Positions 10,056 to 21,015 of a stretch of DNA of 64,000 nucleotides are shown piece by piece (the first letter of the stretch is position 1; every line of letters starts with the position of its first letter). A program made the translations under genes and the position numbers. The notes beneath the pieces were generated by a model. It was not told the origin of the DNA and did not search any database. It saw only the letters and a program-made list of their open reading frames with translations. The stretch is from assembly GCF_020740795.1 (NCBI RefSeq), contig NC_067282.1, positions 133,543,132-133,607,131 of the forward strand. The letters are read 5' to 3'. Origin of the DNA: Apus apus (lineage: Eukaryota; Chordata; Aves; Apodiformes; Apodidae).

Positions 10056-10091
10056 GGTGGCCGGGAGGGGCCCGGTGGCCGGGAGGGGCCC
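10056..10091. repeat. 18-bp tandem duplication in CpG island
   Basis: The unit ggtggccgggaggggccc occurs twice head to tail without mismatch (10056-10073 and 10074-10091). Each copy carries a G-rich Sp1/KLF-like box. Confidence 0.9.
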
Positions 10092-10351
10092 GAGGAGGCC
10101 CAGCCCCGCCCCCGCTGGGCAGGAGGCCGCGGCCCCGCAGGCGGCGGTGACGGCGGCGGCCGGGAGCGGGTGCAGCCGTGCAGTGACACCTGCCGGCGGC
10201 CTGCGCCGCGGGGCCGCTCCGCGGGAGGAGGAGGAGGAGCGGGGAAGCCGGAAGCGGCCTGCTGGCCACCCGCCTCTGGCAGCACCGCCGTGCTTGCCCC
10301 GGCGGCGCCGGTACCGGTGGGTGCCGCGCAGCTTGGGTGGGCAGCAATCCG

Positions 10352-10357
10352 GTGAGT
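10352..10357 (+). other. Candidate splice donor of CDPF1 non-coding exon 1
   Basis: GGTGAGTC gives a near-consensus 5' splice site, so exon 1 would end at 10351 inside the CpG island. Coding exon 2 has its acceptor at 23272 (or 23276), and its ATG lies only a few bases in. A 5' UTR exon must therefore exist upstream, and this is the best candidate seen. The implied intron is about 12.9 kb. Confidence 0.5.
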
Positions 10358-10376
10358 CTGGCTGAGGCAGCAGCGG

Positions 10377-10405
10377 CCTCCCTCCCTCCCTCCCCTCCCC
10401 TTCCC
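10377..10405. repeat. Pure pyrimidine tract, G-quadruplex motif on minus strand
   Basis: 29 consecutive pyrimidines built from CCCT units. The minus strand has at least four runs of three or more G with short loops, a canonical G-quadruplex pattern. It lies 25 bases after the candidate exon 1 donor. Confidence 0.9.
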
Positions 10406-10520
10406 GCGCCGCGAACATAGGAAGAGCAGGGCTGGGGGCATGTGTTGGCAGCTGGGCCCCAGGGTAGGGATGGGGAGGGACGCCCAGGGCTCCCCGGGAG
10501 CGGGTCCCGCTCGCAGATCG

Positions 10521-10878
10521 TCATGGAATGGCGTGGGCTGGAAGGGGCCGTAAAGATCCTCTAGTTCCAACCCCCCTGCATGGGCAGGGACACCTCCCGG
10601 GGTGCTCAGAGCCCCATCCAACCTGGCCTTGAACACTGCCAGGGATGGGGCAGCCACAGCCTCCCTGTGCAACCTGTGCCAGCGTCTCAGCACCCTCACA
10701 GTGAGGAATTTCTTCCTGATGTCTAACCTATCCCCTCTTCCAGTTTGAAAACATTACCCGTGTCCTGCTACTACATGCTCTTGTAAAAGTCCATCTCCAG
10801 CTTTTCTGTGGCCCCTTCAGATACCAGAAAGCCCCTATGAGGTCTCCCTAGAGCCTTCTTTTCTCCAGGCTGAACAAT
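10521..10878 (-). mobile_element. CR1 LINE 3' fragment
   Basis: Characteristic CR1 3'-end sequence reading on the minus strand. On the plus strand, from the left, come the reverse complement of the short 3' terminal motif, the 'catgggcagggacacctccc' block and the 'tggccttgaacactgccagg' block. The copy is 5'-truncated near 10878, at the usual 'ttctccaggctgaaca' point. No coding capacity remains. Confidence 0.9.
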
Positions 10879-13800
10879 TATCACTGCTACTAATATTATT
10901 ACCAACATAGGAGTATGGGTGTGTGTGAATCTTTAACTCCAGCAGACAGTGCATCTGGGATCTGAAAAAGGTTTTTCCTTTCTTTTCTCCTGAACAGCTG
11001 ATTTCCCTCTCTGGAAGAGGGGTGGCAATAGCCCTCTGTAGGACAGGACCCAGACGGGCTCATCTGTTGCTGTGGAGGCAGAGGACAGGGCTTCTCTATC
11101 GCAGCAGAAAGACAGCAAGTAGCTGAAGCCTTGCTGCAGAGGTGGGAGAGCAGTGTTCAAACCCTTGCTTAGCTTGGAGTGGAAAAGGTTTAAAATATGC
11201 AACATTTGCACTTCTCACCTCCGGAGTGCCCGACTCACTAGAGCCTAGGCTGCACTGCATGGCAGGACCCTCCCCTTCAATCTGCAGAAGCAAATGTAAG
11301 AAGAGCCTAGGGCAAGAGGGAGCATGAGCCTCGTGAGAGTTGCCTGCTGACCAGGGTTACTGCTCAACAGGAGACACTGATTTTTTTTCTCAACACAAGG
11401 GTTTTAGTATACAGTATGTATTTTGTTTAATGGAATGTAGTGGCCACAGGTTGCTTTTTATTAGGAACTTTGGGAGTTGGAGCTAGAGGATACAGCCTTG
11501 AAGGAAACTGTGGAGAGGATTCTAGGAAAGTTCAGAGCTGTTTGAGGGCACATAAACAAAGAATGAGGTTTAAGGAGCTTCAGGAACTTAGGGGAAACCC
11601 TTATTTCCTGTGATACGGATGCCTTTCAGTATGAGGTTGCACCTGAACAAGATGGTGTTGGGATCACAGCTTTGGACTTAGAGGACTGTAGAGCCATGGA
11701 AACAGTCATGTCCTCAACTCCCCATGAAAAAAAATAATGAGGGGGAGGTAGAAGTTTGCAAGATGTATAAGAGATGGAGTATCACAGTTTCTGAATTTGC
11801 TCTGAGAACCCCAGTAAATATCTCTGTATCTCAGTCATGCTAGAAATGGTCTCTCTGCTTAAGGTGAGAAGTTAATCATGTGGCTCTCCTTCACACCTAA
11901 TCCAGACTTGCTTGCTAGCCTGTTACTTGTCTCTAAGGGACTTGGGCTGGTAGGAGAGTCTTTATAAGCACTGCAAAATGCCATCAAACTAAAATCAATT
12001 GTGGCTTGGGTGTGATGGACTAAATGATCTCTTGAGCTGTCTTCCATCCCTAGGCATCTATGCGGCAAATAATTTTATTTATGTACTAATAATTAGCTAC
12101 ACCACTACTTGCAGGTTTGTGCATTGGTTCATTTTTTTTTTCAGTTAGGATTTTTCCTCTGCTGTAATATTACCAATATACCCCCTTAGAGGGACCACTA
12201 GAAGTATGCCAGTGCAGAGATACCTATGCTGATTAATTTCCCTTAATGGGTATAGTTAAAAAGTTGTATTGATATGAACCCCTTTTTGTCAGCATAACTA
12301 ATTCTACATGAAAACCTTACACTACTATATCCTTACAATTAAAGTGTTGTGTTTTATATAGACAATATTTAAGACCTTCATGCTCCAGGAGCCCACGTCA
12401 AAAATGTTGTTTTCCTCATGCCTTAATTTACCACATAAAGGGAGAAGTTTACCAGGCCAAGTAGGGGTTGTAACATGAGCCTTACATTGTATTTTGCCTC
12501 ACTTCATGTTTTGCCTCAAATGGAGTCAGGGTACACATCTATAAATAGGACAAGTTTGCATCATGAACAGTGGAGGATCCCCTGAAAGTTTTCCTCTACA
12601 CAGATGGAGGTTGCTTGGAGGTGTTGACCAAATAAGAGTTTTATTTGATAACAGTGGTAGGAATAATTTGAATTCTGCCGCTAACCTGTCTTGAAACAGG
12701 GCTTTGCTTCCCAGGCTTGTTGGGTTGCTGAACTTTCCAGCCCGTACTGTACTTTTGCACCGGCCTGTTTGGTGAACCAGTGCTTTTACTGGCACAAAAA
12801 TCAATGAAACAAAAAAGATGTGGGGCACCCCAGAACTCCCAATAGATAAGCACAAACCTGAGATTTGGATTAAGAAAGAAGTCAGTTACCTATGTGATTG
12901 CAATGGTTTTGGGCTGGTTTTGATTTTGTTTTTTTTTGCTCTGGGCCAGGATAAAGCAAGAGAGGATCAGTCAGTGTATTGTTATGTTCCTTTTCTCAAT
13001 GCCTGCTGAAAGGATTTTTGATCTGCTCTGTGTTCTTTTTTACTGGCCAGCTAACACATGAACCATGCTGCCTCCTATAAAGTCTCCTAACTACATACCA
13101 TAATATTTTTCCACTAAGCTGTCTTCCCCACCTGTTAATTTATTTTGTCATAACTTTCCTAACAGTGAGTAAAGTTATTGCTAATTTGACCAACATTCAT
13201 ATGTGCAAAAGGAAACATGCAGTTAGATCTTTAACAAAAAAGCTCTGTTTAATTATAACCAGAACTTTAAAAAACTTAATGTAAACATACAGCATATACA
13301 TTTTCTATCAAGACCCCATCAGTTCTCCTGTATTGACTCCACTCTACAGTTTACACTTTTCTCTTGGACCTCACTGAAATCCTAGTCAGACCCATCTGGG
13401 CTTACTGAATAGAGGGAGATCTGAAGCCAAAGGGAAGTTACTTAAGTATCTGTGACAGATTGAGGATGCTGCTAATTCTCACTGGATTTTTAGCTTCTTG
13501 GGCAAAAAGAGAACTGCAGTGATTTTACACGTCTGCCCTCGTAGCACATGACCCAGTGGGAGCAGTCCACTCTGGTTATAGTAACTTCTAGGATCCACCC
13601 ATCTGCATCCATTATTAAGTTCGTCACATATGAAAAACTTGCCTTCCTCCTGTTTTACCTGTGGTGAACAAGGCAATACATTTGTCCAAAAGAACTTATG
13701 GATGGGAACAGCATAAGCACACATGCTCTGTAGAACAGGCTGAACAAAAGAGATGGCCTGGCTGTCTATGATAAAGTATGTCTCCTACCTGTCTAAGAAC

Positions 13801-15369
13801 AAGTATCATTGGTCTGTGTTGTACAGGAAATTATGGAAGTGGTTCTTGTATGTGTGCCTTGATATCTATTTGTCGAGTGTCAGGTGTCAGAACTAAGTGC
13901 AGCCTTAGTACCTTCAGTTTTTTGAGCAAAATAATCCATATACTGGTTGGGAAGCAAAGTCTTCCTGAGAGAAGCAAACTGACTAACCTGAAAACCTGCT
14001 AAAATTCATGGTGTTTGTGCCTGGCTAAATTCACATACTGCTACATGGCTAGAAAACAGGAATTTACCATATGTGTAAGTCAGGAAGTCTTGAAGCTGCT
14101 GTCCCCTGACTAAAGGACTAACTTCCACTGTAAGCTGTAATCAAAGGGACAAAACAAAAATTACCTCTGTGTGAAGGTGTGAAACAAGGCACCTATGTGT
14201 AAATTCTTGTGACAGAACTCCCAATAAGGGCCCTGGAAAAGAAAACTTTCCAAGGCTTCAGTGACAGTGGACTTCTTTGCTTTATCAAACATGCTGGAGA
14301 TACCTCTTTTCAGTGTTTTCTCTTGCTCACTGCTTACCATAGCTAGGGTAAGAAAACATGAGGAACATGTCTTTCAGAGGAAATGGGCATGACTTTAAGA
14401 AGGTGTTTGGGGCTATGTGCATGAGAAACGTATGTATGGTAGGTACAGGTCTTTACTCTCAGGCTTTCTTGAAGCTGGCATTCTTTACCCCATAGCCCCC
14501 CCCAAACTCCACACTTTTTTTTAGTGGGGTTTTTTTTTTATTGTTTTCTTTTATTTTTGGACATTTTGCTTTACTTTATTATGCAGTCCTCAACTTGAGC
14601 TGTGTCCTAACAAACTTGAGAGCCTCAGTCACATTTTATTGGAAAGAATTCTGGTCACAGGGGAAAGTGGGCACTGGCTGTCACAGCAAGGTCAGTGTAA
14701 CATGCAACCCCACACAATGGGGGCTCAGTATTTCCTTACAGTACCAACTTTGCTTTCTATAGGGAGATAAATCACTGAAGCTATATTTATTTATTTCAGG
14801 ATTGTTTCAAGTTCCAGTGTCTTATTTCCTGAAATATTGTGTTAGCATCTCCTCGTGTATTTCCACAAAATCTTGGTGTTCCTATTTTTAGACTCTGTTG
14901 GAAAATACTGCACTAAGTTTAGATTGTGCTTAACCAAGCTGATACTGTCAGTGATACACGTGTGGCCCTCCATAACTTTTCTTAAAGAACAACTTAAAAG
15001 GAGTCATCATCAGTTATATATTAATAGAGCCTTACTGTCTTTTTCTTCCTCTCTATGGATATTAATCTAACAAAGCTATAATAGGGAGCTACAGTTTGGA
15101 AGGAACATAAAATCAGTTCAAGGCAAGGGTAACCTATGGCCATAGCATGTTTATTTATTGTGGCTCTACCAGCAAGGAGATTTAATGAAATCAGACCTTG
15201 GGTCTGGTTTCCCTGTTTTGGCAAGGAATAGCTATAACCCAGAGCTGACGTTCACTTCAGTGAACATTCCAGTGTTTGGATCTCCTCTGCTACCTCCTCT
15301 CCAGTAAGCCCCTGTAACTGTGCTGTGAGAAGAGCAACAGCTTGTATGAGGACGTATTCAACCTCCTGA
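10879..15369. other. CDPF1 intron 1, first part
   Basis: No exon recognised. It holds a likely old CR1-like 3' tail at 12011-12064 and homopolymer-rich stretches near 14510-14545. A roughly 100-codon open stretch on the minus strand near 13479-13790 has no recognised family. Confidence 0.5.
12011..12064 (+). mobile_element. Possible ancient CR1-type 3' tail
   Basis: The stretch tgatggactaaatgatctct followed by a 'cttccatccctaggcatctatg' ending resembles the 3' end of CR1 and related SINE tails (ggactagatgatctt... ccttccaaccc... attctatg), with substantial divergence. Confidence 0.35.
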
Positions 15370-16872
15370 GATGGAATATAAGGATGGAGAGCAGAACAAC
15401 CCGCCGCACAATCCATGAGGATGCAGTCATAGACCTGTTGCAGCACCTAGACACTCAAAAGTCTATGGGGCCAGATGGGATTCACCCAAGGGTACTGAGA
15501 GAGCTGGCAGAGGAGATTGCCAAGCCTTTCTCTATCAACAGTCCTGGGTAACAGGGGAGGTCCCACATGACTGGAGGCTTGCCAATGTGACATCCACCTA
15601 CAAGAAGGGCCCGAAGAAGGATCCTGGGAACTACAGGCCTGTCAGCCTGACCTCAGTACCGGTGAAAATCATGGAGAGGCTCATCTTGAGTGTGCTCACA
15701 TGGCAACTGCAGAATAGCTATGGAATCAGGCCCAGCCAGCATAGGTTCAGGAACAGCAGGTCCTGCTTGACTAACCTGACCTGCCTGGTGGATGAGGGAA
15801 GAGCTGTGGACATTGTCTGTCTGGACTTTGGAAAGGCCTTTGACACCATCTCTCACAGCATTCTCCTAGAGAAGCTAGTGGCTCATGGCATAGACAGGTA
15901 CACTCTCTGCTGAGTAAAAAACTGGCTGGCTGGCCCAGCCCACAGAGCTGTAGTGAATGGGGTTGGATCCAGCTGGCAGCCCCGTCACCAGTGGTGTCCC
16001 CCAGGGTTCAGTTTTGGTCTTGTTCAGTATCTTTATTAATGACCTAGATGAGGGAATGGAGTACTTCCTAAGTAAGTTTGCAGATGACACTAAGCTGGGA
16101 GAAAGTGTCAATTTGCTTGAGGGTAGGAATGCTCTGCAGAGAGACCTGGACAGGCTGGATTGATGGGCCGAGGCCAATTGTATGAGGTTTAACAAGGCCA
16201 AGTGCCGGGTCTTGCACTTTGGTCATAACAACCCCATGCAAAGCTACAGGCTTGGGGATGAGTGGTTGGAAAGCTCCATGATGGAGAAGGACCTTGGGAT
16301 GCTGGTTGACAGCCAACTTAACATGATCCAGCAGTGTGTCCAGGTGGCTAAGAAGGCCAACAGCATCCTGGCCTGCATCAGGAATAGCATGGCCAGAAGG
16401 AGCAGTGAGATAATCGTGCCCCTGTACTTGGCATTGGTAAGGCCTCATCTCAAGTACTTTGTGCAGAGGCTGAGGGATTGCTTAGTTTGAAGAGGAGGCT
16501 GAGGGGAGACCTCATTGCTCTCTACAACTACCTGAAAGGAGGTTGTAGGGAGGTGGGAGTTGGGCTCTGCTCTCAAGTGAATAATGACAGGATGAAAGGA
16601 AATGGCCAGAAACTGCACCAGGGGAGGTTTAGCCTGGATATTAGAAATAATTTCTCTACCAAAAGAGTGGCTGGACAGTGGAACAGGCTGTCCAGGGAGG
16701 TGGTGGAGTCACCATCCCTGGAAGTATTTAAAAGAAATGAAGATATAGTGCTTAGCAACATGATTTAAGCACTGAACGGGTAAATTAGGTTATGGTAGGG
16801 GGATTTAGGTTATGGTTGGACTTGATGATCTTCAAAGTCCCTTCCAACCAGAATGATTCTATGATTCTAAGC
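15370..16872 (+). mobile_element. CR1 LINE, 5'-truncated, with reverse-transcriptase remnant
   Basis: About 1.5 kb of CR1 in sense orientation. Translated pieces include SMGPDGIHPRVLRELAEE, DPGNYRPVSLTSVP, CLDFGKAFD and FADDTKLG, the order of a non-LTR reverse transcriptase. The 3' UTR follows and the element ends with the CR1 terminal repeat (attctatgattcta, 16854-16868). The endonuclease domain and ORF1 are missing. The 5' break near 15370 is approximate. Confidence 0.9.
15445..16490 (+). pseudogene. CR1 ORF2 reverse-transcriptase remnant
   Basis: RT fingers/palm sequence in at least two frames. The block with DFGKAFD (15821-15848) ends at a TGA (15911), and the catalytic FADD box (16078-16092) is read in a different frame. 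At least one frameshift plus stops therefore disable it. Both catalytic aspartate motifs are still recognisable, which suggests moderate age. Confidence 0.85.
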
Positions 16873-19800
16873 TTGCTTTGTCTTCCTTTAATTTCTAGGT
16901 CATTTAACATACAAAATGTTAGCATGGCATCATGGATGATGATGCAGTAAGCTTTGTAGTCTGCTTAGGAAAGCCTGTTCAAAGAGGAGGAAGAGAAGAG
17001 GAATTACGGGGATTGAGCGGAAAACCAGGTATTCCGGGAGGGAAGGAAAGGAACTAATGATACTGTAGTTCTCCCTCTCTGTCAGGATTGTTCTGTTACA
17101 CAGCAAAGAGATCCACCATTCACTGTGCCCCTGCAACCACACATGGAGAAGCCACCATGCATGCCTGGGCAGCTTGCTTTTATTTTATGCTATCATTCAG
17201 TCGTCCTGTGTGATCCACTTTTGCAAGAGTCTCTCTAAACAGCTGAGGTGCTGGAACGAGAATTCCACACAGCTAGAAACCGTGCTACTTACAGGGCTGG
17301 TATGTCCACTAGAGGACAGTGGAGTGCACCGGTTCATCAGTGCCTTGTTGCAGCATTCCTGTGTGAAGCTGTTAAATTCTCACCTAATTTGAGCTGCTTC
17401 TTACATGCTGTCTAATTCAGAGCTTGCTGCCTGCCACATTCAAGTAAGGAGTCCTTGGGATAGATTTAAGCGTTGTTTTTTCAGCTTTCTTAAATCATAC
17501 ATCTCATCAATAGATGCTTTTTTGAGATTCATCTTGTGTTTAGAAAGTCTTTTTACTTCAAGAAGAGGTTTGGTTTGTCTCCTCTCCTTCTGCTGACATA
17601 CCCTCTTGACCACATAGGCTGTTTATCCTGCTTCTACGGGGAGTCCACACAAGCTGTTATTAAAAAGCAGTGAGCTGTATGCGCCACACCTAGAGGGTGC
17701 ACTGCAGTGATCTCTGTTCCTTCAGAGCATAGAGAGCCTAGCAATACCAGCAAAATCCCCTTGGCCCGAAGGGAAAAGTTGCTGCAACAAGTCAAGGTTT
17801 AATTCAATCGAGTGATCTCTGGGAGGGTGAAAGTTCCAAATGACCATGCATTTCTGGACTAATTTCTAATGCTGAACCCAAGGTAAGTCACCTCAAAGGA
17901 AGAGCAGGGAGGCATCCAACAGGTGACCGAAACATGCCCCCAGGGATGTTTAGGAACTGGAGGGAGAGAATTGTTTGCTGGGGATTAACTAGCAAGTAGG
18001 AAGGTTCTGCTGTTTCATCTGTTACCTGAGCAATTAGGCAACATATCGTTTTTCTGAAGGAGGTCACTGCATTCCTGGTGCTGAAGTGTCTTTAAATTTA
18101 TATCACACCAAACATTGCAAAGTAACTTGGTATTTACCAGGCTATGAACTCAGTGGCTCCTGCCCATCTGTTAGAGGGCACTCCTCATAGAGAATCAGGC
18201 TGTGAATATTTTAATAGGTCATCATCATCAACAGTGGATACTGCAGGAAAAAGAAACCAGGGTTTAATTGGAGAGGATTAAAGGTGTGTCAATATTGGTT
18301 TTATCTAACACCCTTTCAAATCAGTCTACATCTATGTAGGCAGTTTGTTTCTTGTGTAATTTCTCATTTATCAATGACTCAAAAAAACATGAGTCTCCTG
18401 TGGAGTATTAAGAGGGGCTTAACCAATGCATTGTAAAGACTTCTGCTAAGGAGGCTTGAAGCAAAGAAAATCAGATTACTTATCTGTGACACTACTTTGC
18501 CACTGACCCTGGCAATTTAATGGTGATTTATTATTTCTGGCATGCCTTCTAGGCCTGTTAGCAGAATGCTCCAAGCTGAACTACCCTGAAGTTTTTAGGA
18601 GTCCCTAGAGAACTGCACTGAGAGCCATTTTCCCACGTCCATATCATGTATCAGTCACAGCATGGAAAAACTCTTACAGCACTGCTAACCTGTGCCTTTC
18701 TTCTACTACAATTATTTCCTTAGGGTGGCATTCAAATCTGTGTGCTTTACCTTTCGCATGACACGTGGGCCAACCTCACACACGTCCTGCAGCATTCTGG
18801 GCTTGACTTGGCAGGTTTCTGCTGAGCATGCTTCTTCAGTGTTTGCTTCATAATCAAGTATGTGTGGGTAGCTCTGTTCTTGTCAGAAGAGCTATGCATG
18901 TGCTTAAAGTAAGTACGTGTTTAAGTACCAGCCAAAACGGCAAATGCTTGGGCAGAATTCAGGTCTAAACAAGCTGTTGTAAAAGCCTTCTGCAGTATAG
19001 GCCTGCTAGCCAGATATTTAACAGGTTACTGGGACATGGTGCTGCTTTAAAATTATTCAAGGAAAGGAGAAAAAGCCAGTGGTAGCACTTGGGATTATTT
19101 GAGTCACTTGAGGTCACAAATTTGCCTGTCATCATTACGAAAGCATTACTGTCCTAGACTTTTATCTCCTCAAGAGATCCTTCATCCTGTTGTTGGTATG
19201 GTAGAGAGAAGCAGGTTCTCACTCATGCTTCATATGCTTGCTTGGAAGGGAGGCAGAAATCTTGTCATAGCTGTCCTATCAGGCATCTTGCTAAAATGGT
19301 ATATAGGGCCAAACCAGTGAGCTTACTTTGTGATAACTGAATGTCTGTCTTGACTATGGTTTTAAACCAGAATGGTTTGTCTGCATTTGCTGTCTGACAT
19401 AAATATACATTTAATTGCATTCGAGCTTTCTGGAAGTTCTAGAAGCTTTGTGAAAGAGTGCATCTTAGGTCTTGACTGCTTGGTGGTTTAGATTAAAGGT
19501 GCACATGCATGAACAAAAAACTTATTGTTTTTGCCATTAAATTCCTTTCTTCAGAAGGAAAATAGCTGAAAAAAACACCTGAAGTTAGAGACTTTAACTT
19601 TTCCTGACTGCTCTCAGGAGTGTAGACAAGCTCTCAGGACAAATGATGTTCCCAGTGAAGTAAAACTTGGTACAGCTAATACCAGTGACTCGTAAGCTGG
19701 GAGAAAAATGGAAAGCATCATAAATTTGTCTGTGCCTTGCAGGCAGGATCATATGCTTTTCAACTGGCATAGCCAAAAATCTGTTTGTACATAGATACCA

Positions 19801-20494
19801 TTCCTTCCCAGTGGTAGTCACTGAACAGATTCTGTTCTACATGCCAATGATCTATAAGAGAGCAGGTGTTTCTGTATCTAACGTACTTCAGCTCTAAAGC
19901 CAGAGCTGTTATTTTGACTTGGAATCAGGACACGTTCATTCCAAAGTCTATGATCCTCACTGCCACAAATAGTACTTTTTTGTTGTTCTTCATCGTAGTG
20001 TTTTGTATATTAAAGATCATAATGATAGTTTCTCTTTGATTCAAATGACTTCCCATACTGTACCTCACTGTACCTCTGTGGCACTATTTCCCTTCTTAAA
20101 AAAAGACAGATTACAAAAAATTGCATATAATGTTCTGGACTGAATCTCTTTCAGACAGGTGGATGCCATGGTATTGCTATTATCTACAGAAAAGGTAAAT
20201 TTAGGTATGTTTGGGAAACTCACCTAGTCATCCTAAAATGCAGGGCTCAAAAAGCAGACTTTTTAGTTGAGTTTGTGTATAGTTTGAAGAATCCCAGATT
20301 TTAACATGCAGGGAGAAATAGGTATCATGTACATGCCTTATTTCTAACAGAAAAATCTGGAAGCACTTTAGTTAATAAATTCTCTCAAGCATCCCTTTGA
20401 GGTAGGGAACATACATGACATCCAAGGGTTACATCCCTTCCGAAAAAATGTAGTTGCCCAAGGTATTCACAAGTACCCAAACCCACTTGTGTCA
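16873..20494. other. CDPF1 intron 1, middle part
   Basis: Unique, moderately AT-rich sequence. I see no exon, RNA gene or clear repeat in it. Confidence 0.5.
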
Positions 20495-20499
20495 CATTT
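20495..20499. repeat. Target-site duplication, left copy
   Basis: CATTT immediately before the TG of the solo LTR. It matches 21011-21015 exactly. Confidence 0.85.
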
Positions 20500-21010
20500 T
20501 GTTCTGGTTTAAATGTTAAAGGTGAATCCCAAAAAAAACAGAGGACAGAATTGCTGTTACCCCCCCTCCACCCTCCCAAGGGAAGCTGGAAAGGGGAATA
20601 AAGAAGAGAGACTTAGGCTTTGGAAACTGAAACTAGAAACAAATTTGCTATAACACAAGGAAAAAGGGTAAAACGTGGGGGAAGAACAGGTAAGTATTTA
20701 TATAAGAAACTGATCTCGAGGATGGCGGGGATATGGGAAAAGCAGGGCCGCTCCAGGGGAGAGGTCCGCGGCTCCTCACAGCACCCGATGCGGTTGGATT
20801 CTGGAGCGAGCACGTGGGAAGCTGCAGGAACCAGCAGCAGCCCCGGCAGGGAGAAAGGAGCAGGAAGGGAGAAGAAACCCCTTCCCCCTCTCCTGGCTTT
20901 TATAGGTTGTGACAGGGAGTGGGCGGGAATACTGACCCAGTCTTTCAGAGTCCTAAGGACCCTCTCTCTGTAGCGTCCAACACGGTGCCAGGGTCTCCCA
21001 GACCATAACA
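20500..21010 (-). mobile_element. Solo LTR of an endogenous retrovirus
   Basis: A 511-bp unit with 5'-TG...CA-3' ends on either strand, flanked by perfect 5-bp direct repeats CATTT (20495-20499 and 21011-21015). The 5-bp duplication fits ERVL/class III-type integration. Read on the minus strand it has a TATAAAA box at 20904-20898 and a GC-rich segment downstream, in contrast to the AT-rich surroundings. No internal retroviral sequence is present, as expected after LTR-LTR recombination. Intact target duplications suggest a fairly young insertion. It lies in CDPF1 intron 1, antisense to the gene. Confidence 0.85.
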
Positions 21011-21015
21011 CATTT
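21011..21015. repeat. Target-site duplication, right copy
   Basis: CATTT immediately after the CA end of the solo LTR. It is identical to 20495-20499. Confidence 0.85.

Larger units (their letters stand above)
9415..10440 (+). promoter_or_regulatory. CpG island, probable CDPF1 promoter
   Basis: About 1 kb of very GC-rich, CpG-dense sequence with many GGGCGG/CCGCCC-type Sp1 boxes and no obvious TATA box, in sharp contrast to the AT-rich flanks. It precedes CDPF1 on the plus strand and contains a good splice donor (10352). Long open frames on both strands here come from GC-rich composition and are not genes. The transcription start is not resolvable, and minus-strand initiation is also possible. 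Confidence 0.8.

Noticed and set aside
9459-10699. Long open frames on both strands, up to about 370 codons
   Set aside because: They lie in the CpG island, overlap each other in several frames and give Pro/Ala/Gly/Arg-rich low-complexity translations. GC-rich DNA has few stop codons by composition.
11142-11327. Short open frames scattered through introns (60-110 codons)
   Set aside because: Their number and length are what random AT/GC-neutral sequence gives. They lack domain similarity, splice context and codon bias.
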